From Lumbricus terrestris (taxonomy: Eukaryota > Annelida > Clitellata > Crassiclitellata > Lumbricidae): 64,000 bases of DNA. The notes below the pieces were generated by a model. It saw nothing but the letters and a program-made list of their open reading frames with translations, did not search any database and was not told the DNA's origin. The position numbers and the translations under genes are program-made. Positions within the stretch are counted from its first letter, which is position 1; each line of letters opens with the position of its first letter. Positions 1 through 11,610 of the stretch are shown in pieces. Location of the stretch: contig OX457043.1 of the NCBI GenBank assembly GCA_949752735.1, forward strand, positions 41,420,587 to 41,484,586, in the 5' to 3' direction.

Positions 1-1760
1 TTGCACGGAACCCTAGCGAGAGAAAGTCCTCTTAACACATGTAGTCATGTTCCGGCGCCAAATCTTATATTAATCCGTTATTACATTTTTATACAGCAGT
101 AGCATTATTAGAAAATTTCGCATATAATAATCACAATCAACAAGAATCGCTATAGAAGAATCAATACCTTATACAATTTTATGGTTATGATACTATACTA
201 AATCTCAGACACACAAAAGTCTGAGGCCCTAATCCATTTAAACTTGTTATCAAAAGCCACAAAATGGGAAATGCATCTTCAAGCACACTCAGTCACTCTC
301 ATACATATTACCTTACTCTATCTCTTAGGCAATGTTCGATTTCCACAAACAATCTATTTCTATGGCAATGAACCCGCAGTTCATCCATTCTCCAAGCCAA
401 ACATTACAGCAATTTACACTTATGCTGGGTTTTACAGGCTCTCTTTCTGTCTATACCAAAGCCACTGCTAGTGAGTAAGCAACATCAGATCATAAACCTA
501 GGGTACTAATAATGCATACCAACATGCACACGTTTCAACATTACATCAAGGCTTAGCTACCTGGATCGAAGAAGGAATTACTGCTCAGCTAAGCATACCC
601 AAGGCATAAAGGATTTATTCCCATATCCTATACTAGTCTATTACATTACAACCTCTACAGGAAGTAGTCTAAGACTGGACGAATTCATCTCGTCACTAAT
701 CCACAGGCACAGCTTCACCATTGTATGCAATCTCCACTGCCTGCTACAGTGATTCTGCCTCTAAGTCTATAATCCAACTTACTCACTAACTCTCAGGGCG
801 ATGCTTACAATGGAGTGCTCTACTCAACCTTACTACACAATCTAGCACCACATCATCACCAAGTTACTCATTCATCCAATCATACAAGGTTATCCTTCAA
901 TCACCACGCAGAATGCTAATTACTTCTACCATAGCCTACTATAATCATAATCTTTTAACTTGCAATCATTATTATGCACATAACATACAAGCCCAAAATT
1001 TGCCCTTCTTCGTGGCAACAAGAAGCAATTCAAATATTTAAACTGAGTTTAAAACTACCCTTTTTATTTCAAACTAAAGGACTACTCTCTAAGCATTACG
1101 CTGGAGCTAATACTTACTAAATGCCCTTGTAGCATCACATCACTCTACATTACTTTCTTGTAACTGCTACTAAACACTTACTGTAAACATTTTCACATAG
1201 TAACAGCCAACTAACTTACATCAGAAAGCACCACATTTATGCACAAGAAAATAAAACAATGTATTCCCACATCACATAGTTACATATCATCAAAAAGCAA
1301 ATAAAACAGAGAAGATTCTATTCTCCCATCGCTTACTCTCGTCGCCATTACACGACCTGGAGGGATTCTACACGAGACAAGTACAAGTAGCTTTACCTGG
1401 TTATCTCTTATTTATCTCATTTCTTTATTATTCATCTCATCTACATAGTTACTTTTATCATCAGAGGACACACATGTAATCTGAAACACTTAAGCTACAC
1501 TTCACACTAATAAAACTATGCATTCTCACATAACCTATATCATCATATTACACTTCATCACTGTAATCAACTTTCACATTTTTACACAGTAAGAAAGCAC
1601 AATATATCAACGCACATTAAAAGAAAAATGTAAACCTACATCTCAAGGCCACATATAATATCATCAAAACACAACTAAAGCAGAGAAGACTCTATTCTCT
1701 ATTCGCCTACTTGTCGCCATTACGCGACAGGACCACCCTATCATATCACATTACATCACA
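1..1760. repeat. AT-rich noncoding DNA with a ~370-bp-offset direct repeat
   Basis: No supported gene. A roughly 75-bp block at about 1282-1357 (AGAGAAGATTCTATTCTCCC ... GTCGCCATTACACGAC) recurs imperfectly at about 1651-1728 (AGAGAAGACTCTATTCTC ... GTCGCCATTACGCGAC), an offset of about 370 bp. Weaker matches precede each block. The stretch lies downstream of the minus-strand gag-like ORF and is probably its 3' noncoding region, but no LTR pair could be matched. Confidence 0.5.
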
Positions 1761-4340
1761 TTACGCTTGCCACAGTCTCGCCAGCATTGCGAGTCTGTTT
1801 CCTCCGGTGAGTTTGATCCTCTGGTCGACATTAGACTTCTGAGAGCGAGCAACATTTCGGAGTGACACCGACTCTTTCACTCGCACTGATTCGACAGATG
1901 GCGTCACTGGAGGAAGGCAAGTTTCACCCCGGAAGGAACTACTGGAATCGACCCCAGGATGCACATCCGGTTGGCGTAGGATTCGGGCTGCCACCTCTGC
2001 AGGGCAGGGATTTTCGAAGCGATTGGACTGGACAGCAGTCTTCTTTTGACACGAAGCTTCCGGTTCGAAGGTTTCGGTTTGCACGGCACAGATTTCTTTC
2101 GTGATTTTCGTCTCTGGCAGCACTGTTCGATTTTCGACATTCGTTTCACTGTTCGTTTCAATGTTCAGAGAATTTTGCAGGTCACAGACAGTTTGTTTTG
2201 CTCGCTGACTCTGCTTCAGACTGTTTCTGCAAAACACGTTCAGCTGAAGATTTCGCACAAAGATCCATCCTTTCCCTACATGCCACAGGACAGCTTCCTT
2301 CACCATCCAGGAGAGACCGAGAATGAGCTCAGTGACCTGTTTGGTCACTAGGCAAGGAATTTCGACATTCGTTTCACCGTTCGGAGAGTTTTGCATGTTT
2401 CGAAAAGTTCGTTTTGCTCGGTGACACTGTTTCGCACTTCTTCTGCAAAGATCGTTCGGCCGACAGTTCAAACGAGATTTTACTTTCTCGCTCGACAGAT
2501 CAGCAGCTGAGTTCTGAACTTTCTCAGCGGCTTCTTTCTTTTCCGTGTTGGTTGATGGAGTTGCAGTACCACCAGTTGACGCTCGATTTTTAGCTGCAAC
2601 TTCTTCTGCTGGGAAAGAAAGACTGACTGTCTTCCCTTCAGTTGTTTGCAGACAGTGACCTTGACCGTTCTCTTGACAGTTCAGTCTGGCTAAGCTGAAT
2701 ATTTCTGACGATGAATTCAGCTTCATGACGTTGACAGAATTTTCCATGACTATGCGCGTCATGGGCCACGGTTGCATCTGGATCGGAAGAGAAACTGCTT
2801 CCGCGTAGACAGGGAAGACTGGAGCAGGTTGAACCATCTTCTGACTGCAGTGCGCATACATGGGCTGACTGTTAGCCCCATGTACGTATTCGTAGCTGTG
2901 CGTGACTCGAGTTTCCGACGACAGAGACACCGTAGACATGATCGGTCGACTCAGAGCAGATGTGTACGCGAACATCTGAGGAGCAGACGCGAAGCTTGTG
3001 AGGTTTCTTCCCAGTTCTGCTTTTGACTCGCAGAACAGGACATCAGAAGCAGCCGAGGTGACTGAAGCGGTCACTTGTGACAGCGGATTACTTGGTGACC
3101 GGAATTTTTCTGCTTCAGGAACCGACGAGGGGGAAAAGGTGGCAGCCCGATGAATAGCGGTCGCTGGCTGGCGAGGATGTGCATCCCATGTTCCCACGTG
3201 GTCGTCGCTCAGCAACGAAGAATCCCCCGATTTTCCATCTGAAACTACAAGTCTAGGATTAGCACAAATTCTACCCTCGTTTTGTTCTACCCTTAACGCT
3301 TTTGGTTCGAGTTCAACTCTATGTAGGGATCGCACATCAGTGATTTCTGAATCATCGTTTTCAGATTTATTTTCGATTCCCATTCTAACTAATTTATCAT
3401 CTTGTTTTCTACACATGTAATTTTCAAAGTCAAAATCTCTATACAAAACATTTGTATCATAACAATGCATTGCTTGGCCATGCAACATGTCAGTTGTATT
3501 TACTCTTTGACCTTGACCTTGTAAATCATTTACCTTTTGACCTTGACCTAGTTCCCGACCTTGTAAATCTTTTGGTCTAGCACCAAAGTATTTCATCTGT
3601 ACATCCATTCTTCTTGGATCATCTTGTGAAAAATTTTCTTTTCCATTTTCCACTTTTTCCCATAAATCTTCTGCTCTACTAAATCTGGGATCCATTATTA
3701 TTTTACCCTCTGACCCATGACCTTTTGTAGCTTCACCCCACTTGCTGGAACCAATTGTGACGCGCGGGGGCGCCGCCTGTCCTACCGTTTCCGTCCCCAA
3801 ATTAATGGGCTCTACTGTTGCACGCCCCCTTAAGCGCGGTTGAGGAAAGCTGGGTCCTAGGTCAAGGGTTTTGGTGTCAATGGTAGCGGGTTCGAATCCT
3901 AACCTAGGGTGTGAGCTTCTCTGGTTACCAAATTCCTCAGGATGGGCCGATATTGGACATATGTCAGCGGTGGCTGTTAAGCTCACAACAGCCCCACTAA
4001 ATGGGTGCTTATCTGGGTTCGATTCCTCAACTTTTCCCCAAGCTCCATCACCCACTTTACCTTCAGCTACCGACTTCACCATTGTTTCACATTGTTTCTG
4101 GCGGGAACTTAATTGGGCTTGCTGCATGGAAACTAGATTCAGCTCTTCGGCTAGACCGATTAAAATGCTACTCTGGCGCTCCATAAACTGTTCTATGGCA
4201 GTCATTTGCTTCTGTAATACAGCAGGGTCTAAGTCATCAGTATTGTCTGTAGTCTCCAACTCAAGGGTTTCTCTCGGACATAACTCATCTTCCTCTTGTC
4301 CTGTCCCTAAGACAATGTCCGTTTCCCTGTCGGAGTCCAT
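1761..4340 (-). CDS. LTR-retrotransposon gag/protease-like ORF, 859 codons, no pol
   Basis: An uninterrupted 859-codon ORF. The N-terminal part is acidic with a short Q/E-rich segment (residues ~38-85) that could be a coiled coil; the middle is low-complexity and polar. Around residues 690-725 a stretch containing TELILGLSWMVKEAVLWHVG resembles the end of a Ty3/gypsy retropepsin (the ILGxDWL...W motif). I see no intact D-T/S-G catalytic triad upstream of it, so the protease looks partial. Two segments, about residues 660-690 and 729-763, are duplicates of one another (CRRSAKQCHRAKRTF against CRNSLKQSQRAKQTV, each followed by LQNS/MQNS and ETNVE). Reverse transcriptase, RNase H and integrase are absent from the window. 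It is probably a non-autonomous or truncated gypsy-type element; a domesticated gag is possible. The long open frame suggests a recent insertion or selection. Confidence 0.6.
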   Translation of the reverse strand: MDSDRETDIVLGTGQEEDELCPRETLELETTDNTDDLDPAVLQKQMTAIEQFMERQSSILIGLAEELNLVSMQQAQLSSRQKQCETMVKSVAEGKVGDGAWGKVEESNPDKHPFSGAVVSLTATADICPISAHPEEFGNQRSSHPRLGFEPATIDTKTLDLGPSFPQPRLRGRATVEPINLGTETVGQAAPPRVTIGSSKWGEATKGHGSEGKIIMDPRFSRAEDLWEKVENGKENFSQDDPRRMDVQMKYFGARPKDLQGRELGQGQKVNDLQGQGQRVNTTDMLHGQAMHCYDTNVLYRDFDFENYMCRKQDDKLVRMGIENKSENDDSEITDVRSLHRVELEPKALRVEQNEGRICANPRLVVSDGKSGDSSLLSDDHVGTWDAHPRQPATAIHRAATFSPSSVPEAEKFRSPSNPLSQVTASVTSAASDVLFCESKAELGRNLTSFASAPQMFAYTSALSRPIMSTVSLSSETRVTHSYEYVHGANSQPMYAHCSQKMVQPAPVFPVYAEAVSLPIQMQPWPMTRIVMENSVNVMKLNSSSEIFSLARLNCQENGQGHCLQTTEGKTVSLSFPAEEVAAKNRASTGGTATPSTNTEKKEAAEKVQNSAADLSSEKVKSRLNCRPNDLCRRSAKQCHRAKRTFRNMQNSPNGETNVEIPCLVTKQVTELILGLSWMVKEAVLWHVGKGWIFVRNLQLNVFCRNSLKQSQRAKQTVCDLQNSLNIETNSETNVENRTVLPETKITKEICAVQTETFEPEASCQKKTAVQSNRFENPCPAEVAARILRQPDVHPGVDSSSSFRGETCLPPVTPSVESVRVKESVSLRNVARSQKSNVDQRIKLTGGNRLAMLARLWQA

Positions 4341-5215
4341 TATAATTCGATAGAAGAAATCACTTCACAGTTCTCTATTTAAGTTTCATTTATTGTAGAA
4401 TTAATCAAGCGACTGTCTGTCGTTCATTAGCAATTATTTACACAGCCGATAAAATAGAAACAATATTAAAGATTCACTATTAAGGCCTTCCTAAAAGCCT
4501 ATGTCCCTTGACTAGCTTAAGTTTTATCAGATCAGTTCACAGACTGACTATTTCACACCTATCCGATCAGTTCACAGACTGAATACACCACAACTAATAT
4601 TTACACCAAAATAGCGATACAAGTTTTATCTAATTACACTTAGTTCAGGTTCGAGCTCTATAGATTAGGTTGCCTATACTTCCCTGTTCCCATTGATATT
4701 TTAGGACAGCCGATCCACCGTTTTCCGTCCTGTAGAAAGTTATTGAGTCGTCGGCCGATGCCAGAATTTCTCCGTAGGAAGCGTATTATTAATTTAATCG
4801 TTGCCGGAAATCTTCGTAATTACACATCGATTCACAAGACATCGGAAGAACCTCGTCTTCTGCACTGAGAAACTTGCCAGAATCGAAAATACCATCAATT
4901 TTACCACGATTCACGATTTCCACCAGCATAGGTCCTTCCCGATTCAATTCTGCAGCCCGACTGAAGGTTTGCGCGTTAATTTGCCGCAAGAGAGCGCTTT
5001 TTGGCGCCTAAAACATTGCGTGATGTCTAACCAATCAAAAATCGCACGTGGCGGAAAGTTCCATTGAAAAATGCATGGGAAGCTAAATATAGCGATGACC
5101 GCATCGATCAGTGCTAAGCATAGCACCCATGAATTCGTAATAGAAATAGCGGCCTTACTTAAGTAAATAAGTAAGGTAGCTTGTAGCAACCTGGTTCGCT
5201 ACAGGATCACAAGTA
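4341..5215 (-). other. Leader of the gag-like element (possible LTR/5' region)
   Basis: Noncoding DNA immediately upstream of the minus-strand gag-like ORF. On the minus strand it shows an AATAAA close to the ORF start (about 4392-4397), an ATTGG/CCAAT box and a CACGTG near 5030-5050, and a TATA-like ATATTT near 5085. These are LTR-like regulatory signals in a plausible order. An 18-bp direct repeat (GATCAGTTCACAGACTGA) occurs at 4530-4547 and 4565-4582. No second LTR was matched, so the boundaries are not fixed. Confidence 0.3.
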
Positions 5216-5610
5216 ACAACGAAAAATAAAAGAAGGAATATAACTAAAGACGAACACGACTAAGAACGAAAACGACTAAGAAGGATCACAATAAAGAACT
5301 AAAACGAAAAAAGAACAAAACTAACAGCGAAAACGAAAGAAAGAACATAAGTAACAACAAAAACGAAAAGAAAGACCAGAACTAAGAATAAAAACAAAGA
5401 ATATAACTAAAAACGCAAACGAAGAAAATGTTACGAACAACGAAAACGACTATGAACGAAAACTACTAGGCCTAAGTAAGAACATAGGCCTAGTAAAGAC
5501 GAAAACGAAACGAAAGAACATAACTAAAAACCAAAACGAGAAGAAAGAACATAACTAAGAAAGTAAAGCGAAAGGAAGCACATAATCAAGAACCAAAACG
5601 TCTTTGGTCT
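5216..5610. repeat. Purine-rich degenerate tandem repeat
   Basis: The plus strand is almost wholly A/G/C with units resembling AGAACATAACTAAGAACGAAAACG repeated with many changes (for example GAAAGAACATAACTAA at several points). It is a low-complexity, strand-asymmetric block with no coding content. Confidence 0.6.
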
Positions 5611-7303
5611 TATGTTCGTTCGGCGCAAGTGAGACCGCTCTATTCGGCCTTTATCTGTGACGACCATATTATATATATATACTTCGTTTATTCAAGAAAA
5701 ACTAAGTTGACACACCGCAACTTATTACATGAAACAAAAACAAAAAGTATTTTAAAGAAGTAAATAGGATGAAGTAACGATTGTCCACAGAATTCAGGCT
5801 GGAAGCGAAAGATAGATTAATTTCTAGTTCTTAGAATTAACATTAATATTGTTTACTTGCCACCGAGCCGTTCTGGAATGAATGAATGAATTGCAATCAC
5901 TAATGAGTGAATGAATGAATGCGCTTTACATGAAATAGTCGAAAAGCTACTAAACTCAGGTCAATGACTTGCTTGTTTGTTGTCAACCCAGTTAGTGCAC
6001 TGCTGCATGTTGCCAATGATGCGAGAAAGATGGGGTTGATGCTGCTGCTGCTGTTGCTGCTGACGGTGGCCTCGGTCTTCTCTTTTAAATTGGTTCCGTC
6101 AAACGACTGAATGCAGCGCCATCGCAACAAACATCGCTTTGCAGGCAAGCAGTGATCGAGGCTGACTCCAGAGTCCAGAGCCAGTGCAACACGTACACTC
6201 TACAAGAAATCGTCAAAAGGGAAATTAACGTCCGCTCGTAAAAGATTATTTACCAGTGCTAGGCTCAACTGGCTGAACTCGACAGCCTTTCATATGGCCT
6301 AAGTTGCTCAAACCCTAGCTTTTTAGGTGTGGCTGTGCTGTAAGCGCATCTGAGTAGGTTTCTTTAAAAGACGCTATATAAATTCTCGGAATGAATGAAG
6401 GAATTGCAATCAGTATACAACCTTAAACCTTTGTTTTTAGGTGTGTTATTTGCCAGTTATATCGTGACGACCATTGAAACGGGCAGCAAACTGTGGTGAA
6501 GAACCGCTCTATTATGTCTCTATCTGGGACGGCCATATTGTTTATCTGCTACCTTGGTTATTGTTACAATAACCCAGTTCAGACTTAAGATTTTCCCATG
6601 TAGCAACCCTGTCAGCCAACTCTTAAACAATATGCTGTATACGTTGCCATTGGCGACCGTCACGTGGCCTAAACGGCGAAATTTTCAAAGACGCCGAGGA
6701 AAGACGATAAAATATAAATTACTTTGTTTCCTGAATGGATCGTCTTCAGCAAATACGATCTTCGAAGCCACAAACTGTTGAATTCGAAAAGGATGTATAA
6801 ATCAAACGCTGACGGTTACGGAAACCGCTAAATTATCGCAATATTAGACCTGAGTTTAGACGAATATGTCTCGAACACTGATGTCAGCCGATGACGTCAT
6901 TATCTTTATTGTTTTATTTGTAGCTGGATTAATGTTTATCGTTTTTATAGCGCTGTATCAGGGATGCTCAGAGCAGGCCTAATGGTGATGTTCCACAATT
7001 GGAAGATTATATAATTAGTAACAATTTATTATTATTATTATTACCATTATTAATAATATTATTGTTTTGTTGTCGCTTGAGGTAGAAAGATCCATCAGAC
7101 TTTAATTAGATTAAAACTGAGTTTTTTCTTTCTCTGTTAGGCTATAGTTTTTCTTTCTCCCGCCTAAAATGCTGCGTTTCTCTCAGGGGTCACTGGGAGC
7201 GCTTCTGAGTGGCCACTGATGAGGGAAGCGCTTTACAAAACAATGGTCATATAGGCCTGCAATTCAACATTGTAATTTTTAAATCATTACTATTGCTATT
7301 ATT

Positions 7304-7345
<42 letters not shown>

Positions 7346-7500
7346 GGCTTACAACTAAGCAAAGACTAACGATGTTTCCTAAGCTGAGTTAGATAAAGAC
7401 TGACGACTGACGAGCTGAAGTCGCAATTCCTGTTGACGGCGCTTCCAGTGAGAATGGTCAACAGGGGAATGGTCGCTTGCACGAGAGGAACAACGAGGTC
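5611..7500. other. Noncoding intergenic DNA with SINE tails and (GTT)n
   Basis: Contains a SINE 3' module near 6325-6400 (GCATCTGAGTAG ... GACGCTATATAAATT), another near 7185-7245 (GGGAGCGCTTCTGAGTGG ... AAGCGCTTTAC), and a (GTT)n microsatellite at about 7305-7346. Two diverged copies of a 60-bp segment (CCGCTCTATT ... CCATATT) occur near 5633-5675 and 6507-6540. No gene was recognised. Confidence 0.5.
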
Positions 7501-7592
7501 TTTGGGGCTGTCCATATAATACCGATACGTACGCATGGGAGGTTGGGTGGGGTCACTGGATTTCGGTGAATTGCTTACGGGTGCGTACGGGG

Positions 7593-8295
7593 GAAGGTGT
7601 TTCGAAAAGATGTAGGCTACTTACGCAAAATAAATCTCTAATCAAGATTTTCACATTAGCCTATTTATAACTCTCTATTACCCTGTAGTTGTAAAATGGC
7701 ATCTGCATGATTACTTTAGCCTGTAATTAAATTCTGTTCAGTCTTAGACAGTAGCCTAAACCATGCAAATCAACAAATTTTAGTCTGCAAAGCAGTGCAA
7801 ACAATTGTACATGTATGCTGTTTAAAAACTAAAATTTAGTAGCCAGCGGCAAAATAACTGTTTTTATAGATGACTCGAGCTAAATAACTATTGTAAAAGA
7901 GGGAGGGTATATAGAGGAGCTTATTTGTACGTTCGCATACTTGAAAGGTGTCTCGACAAGATGTAGCTAGGCTACTTATACAAAATAAATTTCTAATCAT
8001 GATTTTCACATTATCCTATTTATCACTCTCTATTACCCTCCTGTGGCTGTCAAATGGCATTTGATTACATTATAATTAAATTCTGTTCAGACTTAGACAG
8101 TAAACCATAAAAGTCAACAAATTTTAGTTTGCAAACAATTGTAGGCTATGATGTTTAAAAACTAAAATTTAGTGGCCAACGCAAAATAACTGTTTTATAG
8201 ATGGACTCGATCCAGCTAATTAACTTTTGTAAACGGGGGGGGGGGGGGGGGTGGGGCGGGGGGTAGAGAAACTACTTATTCGTTTGCATACAGAA
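7593..8295. repeat. ~350-bp tandem duplication
   Basis: Two adjacent copies, about 7593-7942 and 7943-8295. Both start near GAAGGTGT/GAAAGGTGT, run through AAAATAAAT(C/T)TCTAATCA, CTCTCTATTACCCT, AATTAAATTCTGTTCAG and TTTAAAAACTAAAATTTAGT, and end before a TTCGCATAC/TTTGCATAC motif. The second copy has gained a run of 17 G (8235-8251). It is noncoding. Confidence 0.8.
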
Positions 8296-8519
8296 GGGTT
8301 CGCAAAATGCACGTGTTGCAATAGCGACAGGCAGAAAGAGTTTTTTGCGTAGGCTACGTAATATGTGGCTGTAGGCCCCTCATATTTATGCATTCGATCG
8401 GCACCAACAATGAAGCTCCAACATTCTAGTCAGTTCATATGATCAGACATAAAAAAATAGCCTGAATCCGACCCGGACCTCCTTTAGACTAGAACTATAC
8501 TCTTACGGACAACCCTTTT

Positions 8520-8625
8520 GACTCAACGCAGCGCTCGTGAATAAACTGGTGCCCCAGCGCATGGTTGAAAATTGGCTCTCGAGTGGAGCTTTAGAAGTTT
8601 TGAGATTACGATTACGATTAGCTCG
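8520..8625 (+). repeat. LINE/SINE 3' tail fragment
   Basis: Matches the tail seen at the end of the LINE remnant near 36 kb: GCGCTCGTGAATAAACTGGT, then CTTTAGAAGTTTTGAGATTACGATTACGAT. Other copies are at 12955-13045, 35985-36060 and 59878-59975. Confidence 0.6.
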
Positions 8626-9104
8626 CTAGAAAAATTGACGGAGCAATCAGTCAGCAGACATTGAAACAGAACTTGGACAACTTAGGCAAATAGTCTACTC
8701 TGCACAATGCGCAATAATCAGACCAGTCATTGAAAGCGTCATCAGATTACTTTGGTGACTCGCAGCTAAATTGTCCTTTGTGATCGCCAATCAGGTCGTT
8801 TACGGTTTGGACGAGTGAAATTATGAGATACCAGTCCATGTTTCAGTAGTCCCCTTGGATCGGAGAAGATGTGCAAGAGCTGATTGGCTCAATGGCCAAA
8901 GAACTGTGCTTTCTGGTAGAGCTTCTTTGTCTGCTCTGCAGTGGCGGCGCTACGCCAGGGCATGACAGGGCAGGGCATTTGCCCTGCCAAAAAAGCCTTT
9001 GCCCTGGCTGTTGCCCTGGTCGTTGCCCTGCCAGAAATTTTACCCTGGGAGAATTTGTTCGGGCATATTGTTTCTTACTGTTCACATCCGTCCGCTCTCG
9101 GGCA

Positions 9105-9320
9105 GGGCAAAAGTTCTGGCAGGGCAAAATTCTGGCAGGGCAAAAGTTTATGAAGAGAAAAAATCTGACAGGGCAATTTTCTGGCAGGGCAAAAGTTCTG
9201 ATATAGGGCAAAAATTCTGGCATGGTAAAGACCGCAAAATTATGGCAGGGCAAAAGTTTTGACAGAGGAAAATTCTGGCAGGGCAAAAATTTTGGTGGGT
9301 CAAAAGTTCTTGTAGGGAAA
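9105..9320. repeat. 17-bp minisatellite in the hAT left arm
   Basis: About twelve imperfect copies of TTCTGGCAGGGCAAAAG. They create a long open frame in several phases, which explains the ORFs here. The repeat repeats the GGGCA motif of the TIR region, so it probably grew from subterminal sequence. Confidence 0.8.
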
Positions 9321-9968
9321 ATTCTGCTGCTGTCTATCCACATTGCCATAATACAACTAACAGCGCAGGCCTAGCTGTCGCTTTCTTGTTTTTCAAATGA
9401 AACGTAAGCATTTGCGTATACATGCAATAGACCTACATGTAGGCCTATAATATACCTGACTCCGTTACTTTATTTGCTGAACGCTTTGCTTTCGAAATGC
9501 TACTCGAAAGAGGATTTGCAATGCTTCACTAAGTCACCGAGATTGGTCCACAGGTTGGGCCATAAAAATGAAGACCCTAAAGTTTTTTTTCCCGTAATCT
9601 TGGCCAGAGGTAGTAGTTTTTTAATGAATATTTAGGCTTAAAGAAAATTCATATCACACGTACATGATGGCCAGATTTAATTAAAATATTCAAACAGAAC
9701 AGAAGTTATATCACTTTTAGTGAGACCACTTACTGTTATATGACGATTCAAAAACATGACGCAGCAAAAAGTTGCAAAAACAAATTTATTAAGTTACATC
9801 TCAAATATAATTGGTGTCAAATAAACTTGTTATTGACAGAAAATCGTTATTATTGTTTTTTAAAAAGCAGATACCAGCATAGCTGCACGTCGCTGTGACA
9901 TCATTCAGCAAGATGACTGTTAAGTTGGTAAATAAAGAATTTTTCTCATTAGTAATTTTGGTTTTAGG

Positions 9969-11128
9969 CATGGGCGCCCGCAGAAATTTTTGCAGGGGGG
10001 GGCAAAATTTTTTGATGATCGTGGTTAAATGTTTTAGCAGCAATTTAAGAGCTTGAAAAACGCAAAACTGGAAATTAAGAACGCGAGTATGTTTCAATGG
10101 GGTTTCTTAATGCAAATTTTTCAGTTTCATTTTGTGTATCAGTTTTAATATGAATAACTTCTTTAGTGCGAAGAAATTTGTTAAAAATCAACAAGTAGAT
10201 GTTAAAAGTGGGTTCCTGAAGCGGCTGTAATATTATAAGTCCATTGAATGAATGAATAAATGAACGAAAAATAGGTGTCATTTTCGAGGTGCAAGTGTTC
10301 CTCTAGCTAATTTTATATTGTAAAAATTTCTAAACTTCTTACGCGCCACTCGAAGGCCGATCACAGGGCTCCAGAGTCAGAATGCTGTTCAAAGGGTAGT
10401 TAGAAAAGTTACGAGTCCGGTAGCCAAAGCAGTAGCTGATAGGCTACTGTGAGTGTCGTTAAGAAAGGTGCATATGGATGATACGAGGATCAGATGAGTG
10501 GGAGGGCAGTATCAAATCCTTTGAGCAGTTTTAGGTGGAACTCCTGAGGGTTATAACCAGAGCCCTTTATCCAAGGTTCTCTACAGTTTGACCTCCCTAT
10601 AGATTCTGTACTGGCAGCATGCAAAATGGACAAACTGCAGCCTGGCTTCTAGAAGACTTGATTTATATACATGTAATACTGGTGAATAAGCAGATCTCCC
10701 TGACGTAGGGCTTAATTGAATTCGGTGCACTGTTGAGAAATTTCAAATGTTGGCATTGGTATTTATAGGCTACTTAATTTTATGCAGTTGTGAAAGGTTG
10801 CATGACAGCGAAATTCCAATCAAGTTGGCCAAAATCGATAGGCCTACTATTTGCATGGGTGCCCGCCGGAGGATTAAAAGTCAATGGTCATTGTTCCAGC
10901 TTTTAGCAAGATGTTGATAATGCAAGGCAAAAAATTAAGAGCATGTTTATTTCTACAGAGATTTCTATACATAGATTTATGATTTTCAATGTGTGTATCG
11001 TTCGTATTTTTAGTGCTTTAATGTGAAAAAATTTGTTAAAAACCCAAAAGTAGTAGTTATAAAAATATTTGTCAACTTTCCAGGGGGGGGCAAGTGCCCC
11101 CCCTTGCCCCTATGTGCGGGCGCCCATG
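9969..11128. mobile_element. hAT-type non-autonomous element (inner layer)
   Basis: Perfect inverted ends CATGGGCGCCCGCA at 9969 and at 11115-11128 (reverse complement), with an 8-bp target duplication GTTTTAGG at 9961-9968 and 11129-11136. Runs of 8 G lie just inside both ends. A second related end, CATGGGTGCCCGCCGGAGG, starts at about 10855. The ~270 bp after it align loosely with the ~250 bp after 9969 (both pass through TTTTAGCA, ATTAAGA, TGTGTATC and AAATTTGTTAAAAA). The element is therefore a composite of two related copies. Confidence 0.85.
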
Positions 11129-11349
11129 GTTTTAGGATAATAAAATCGAAATTTGTATCAAATTAAATTGCCCAAGGTGTCGATGGCATGCACTTCCTGA
11201 GCAAGGTCTTGGAGATAAAGCTATAATCGCCGCTTAATCTAAGGAACAGTGATTGCAGAGAAATGAAGAGCTAAATAATTTATTGAAATAAAGAGTTAAG
11301 AAATGTGCCGTATATTATGAAAGGAGTTCGGTTCAACGTCAATATGCCT

Positions 11350-11610
11350 ACTGTTTTCATTGAGAAGAAAAAATGGTTCCAAATATCCGGATTTGAACCC
11401 GATGATTTTATCAACAGTGGGGATCGAGCTATTGCTCGAGAAAAATCCTCAATCTGCAGCCAAAACCAAGAACGACAAGAGACTGAAAATTGATGGTCAC
11501 ATTGGAGCTGATTGGGACGATTTAGGCCTACCTCTGGAACACATCACCAAGTCCATTAAAAACTGTGCAAAAAACTCAAAACCAGTGTGGGCATTGTTGG
11601 TGGACACATT
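11350..11610 (+). pseudogene. Degenerate mariner transposase C-terminus
   Basis: A short frame contains YPDLNPM followed by a stretch ending PLEHITKSIKNCAKNSKP, matching the layout of the mariner DDE domain tail (SPDLNPxD then a helix before the C-terminus). The catalytic D of the PDLNPxD motif region is altered, and flanking frames are broken. It lies just inside the right end of the mariner-like element, as expected for a plus-oriented transposase. Confidence 0.5.

Noticed and set aside
49..60. Primer-binding-site-like TGGCGCCGGAAC on the minus strand
   Set aside because: Resembles a gypsy PBS, but no LTR end (CA) precedes it and its position downstream of the gag-like ORF does not fit that element.
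4789..4989. 66-codon minus ORF upstream of the gag-like ORF
   Set aside because: Could be a small upstream ORF or leader exon, but no homology or splice evidence was found.
8843..9349. 168-codon minus ORF and overlapping plus ORFs
   Set aside because: They are translations of the 17-bp minisatellite in the hAT arm; the repeated residues follow the repeat unit in every frame.
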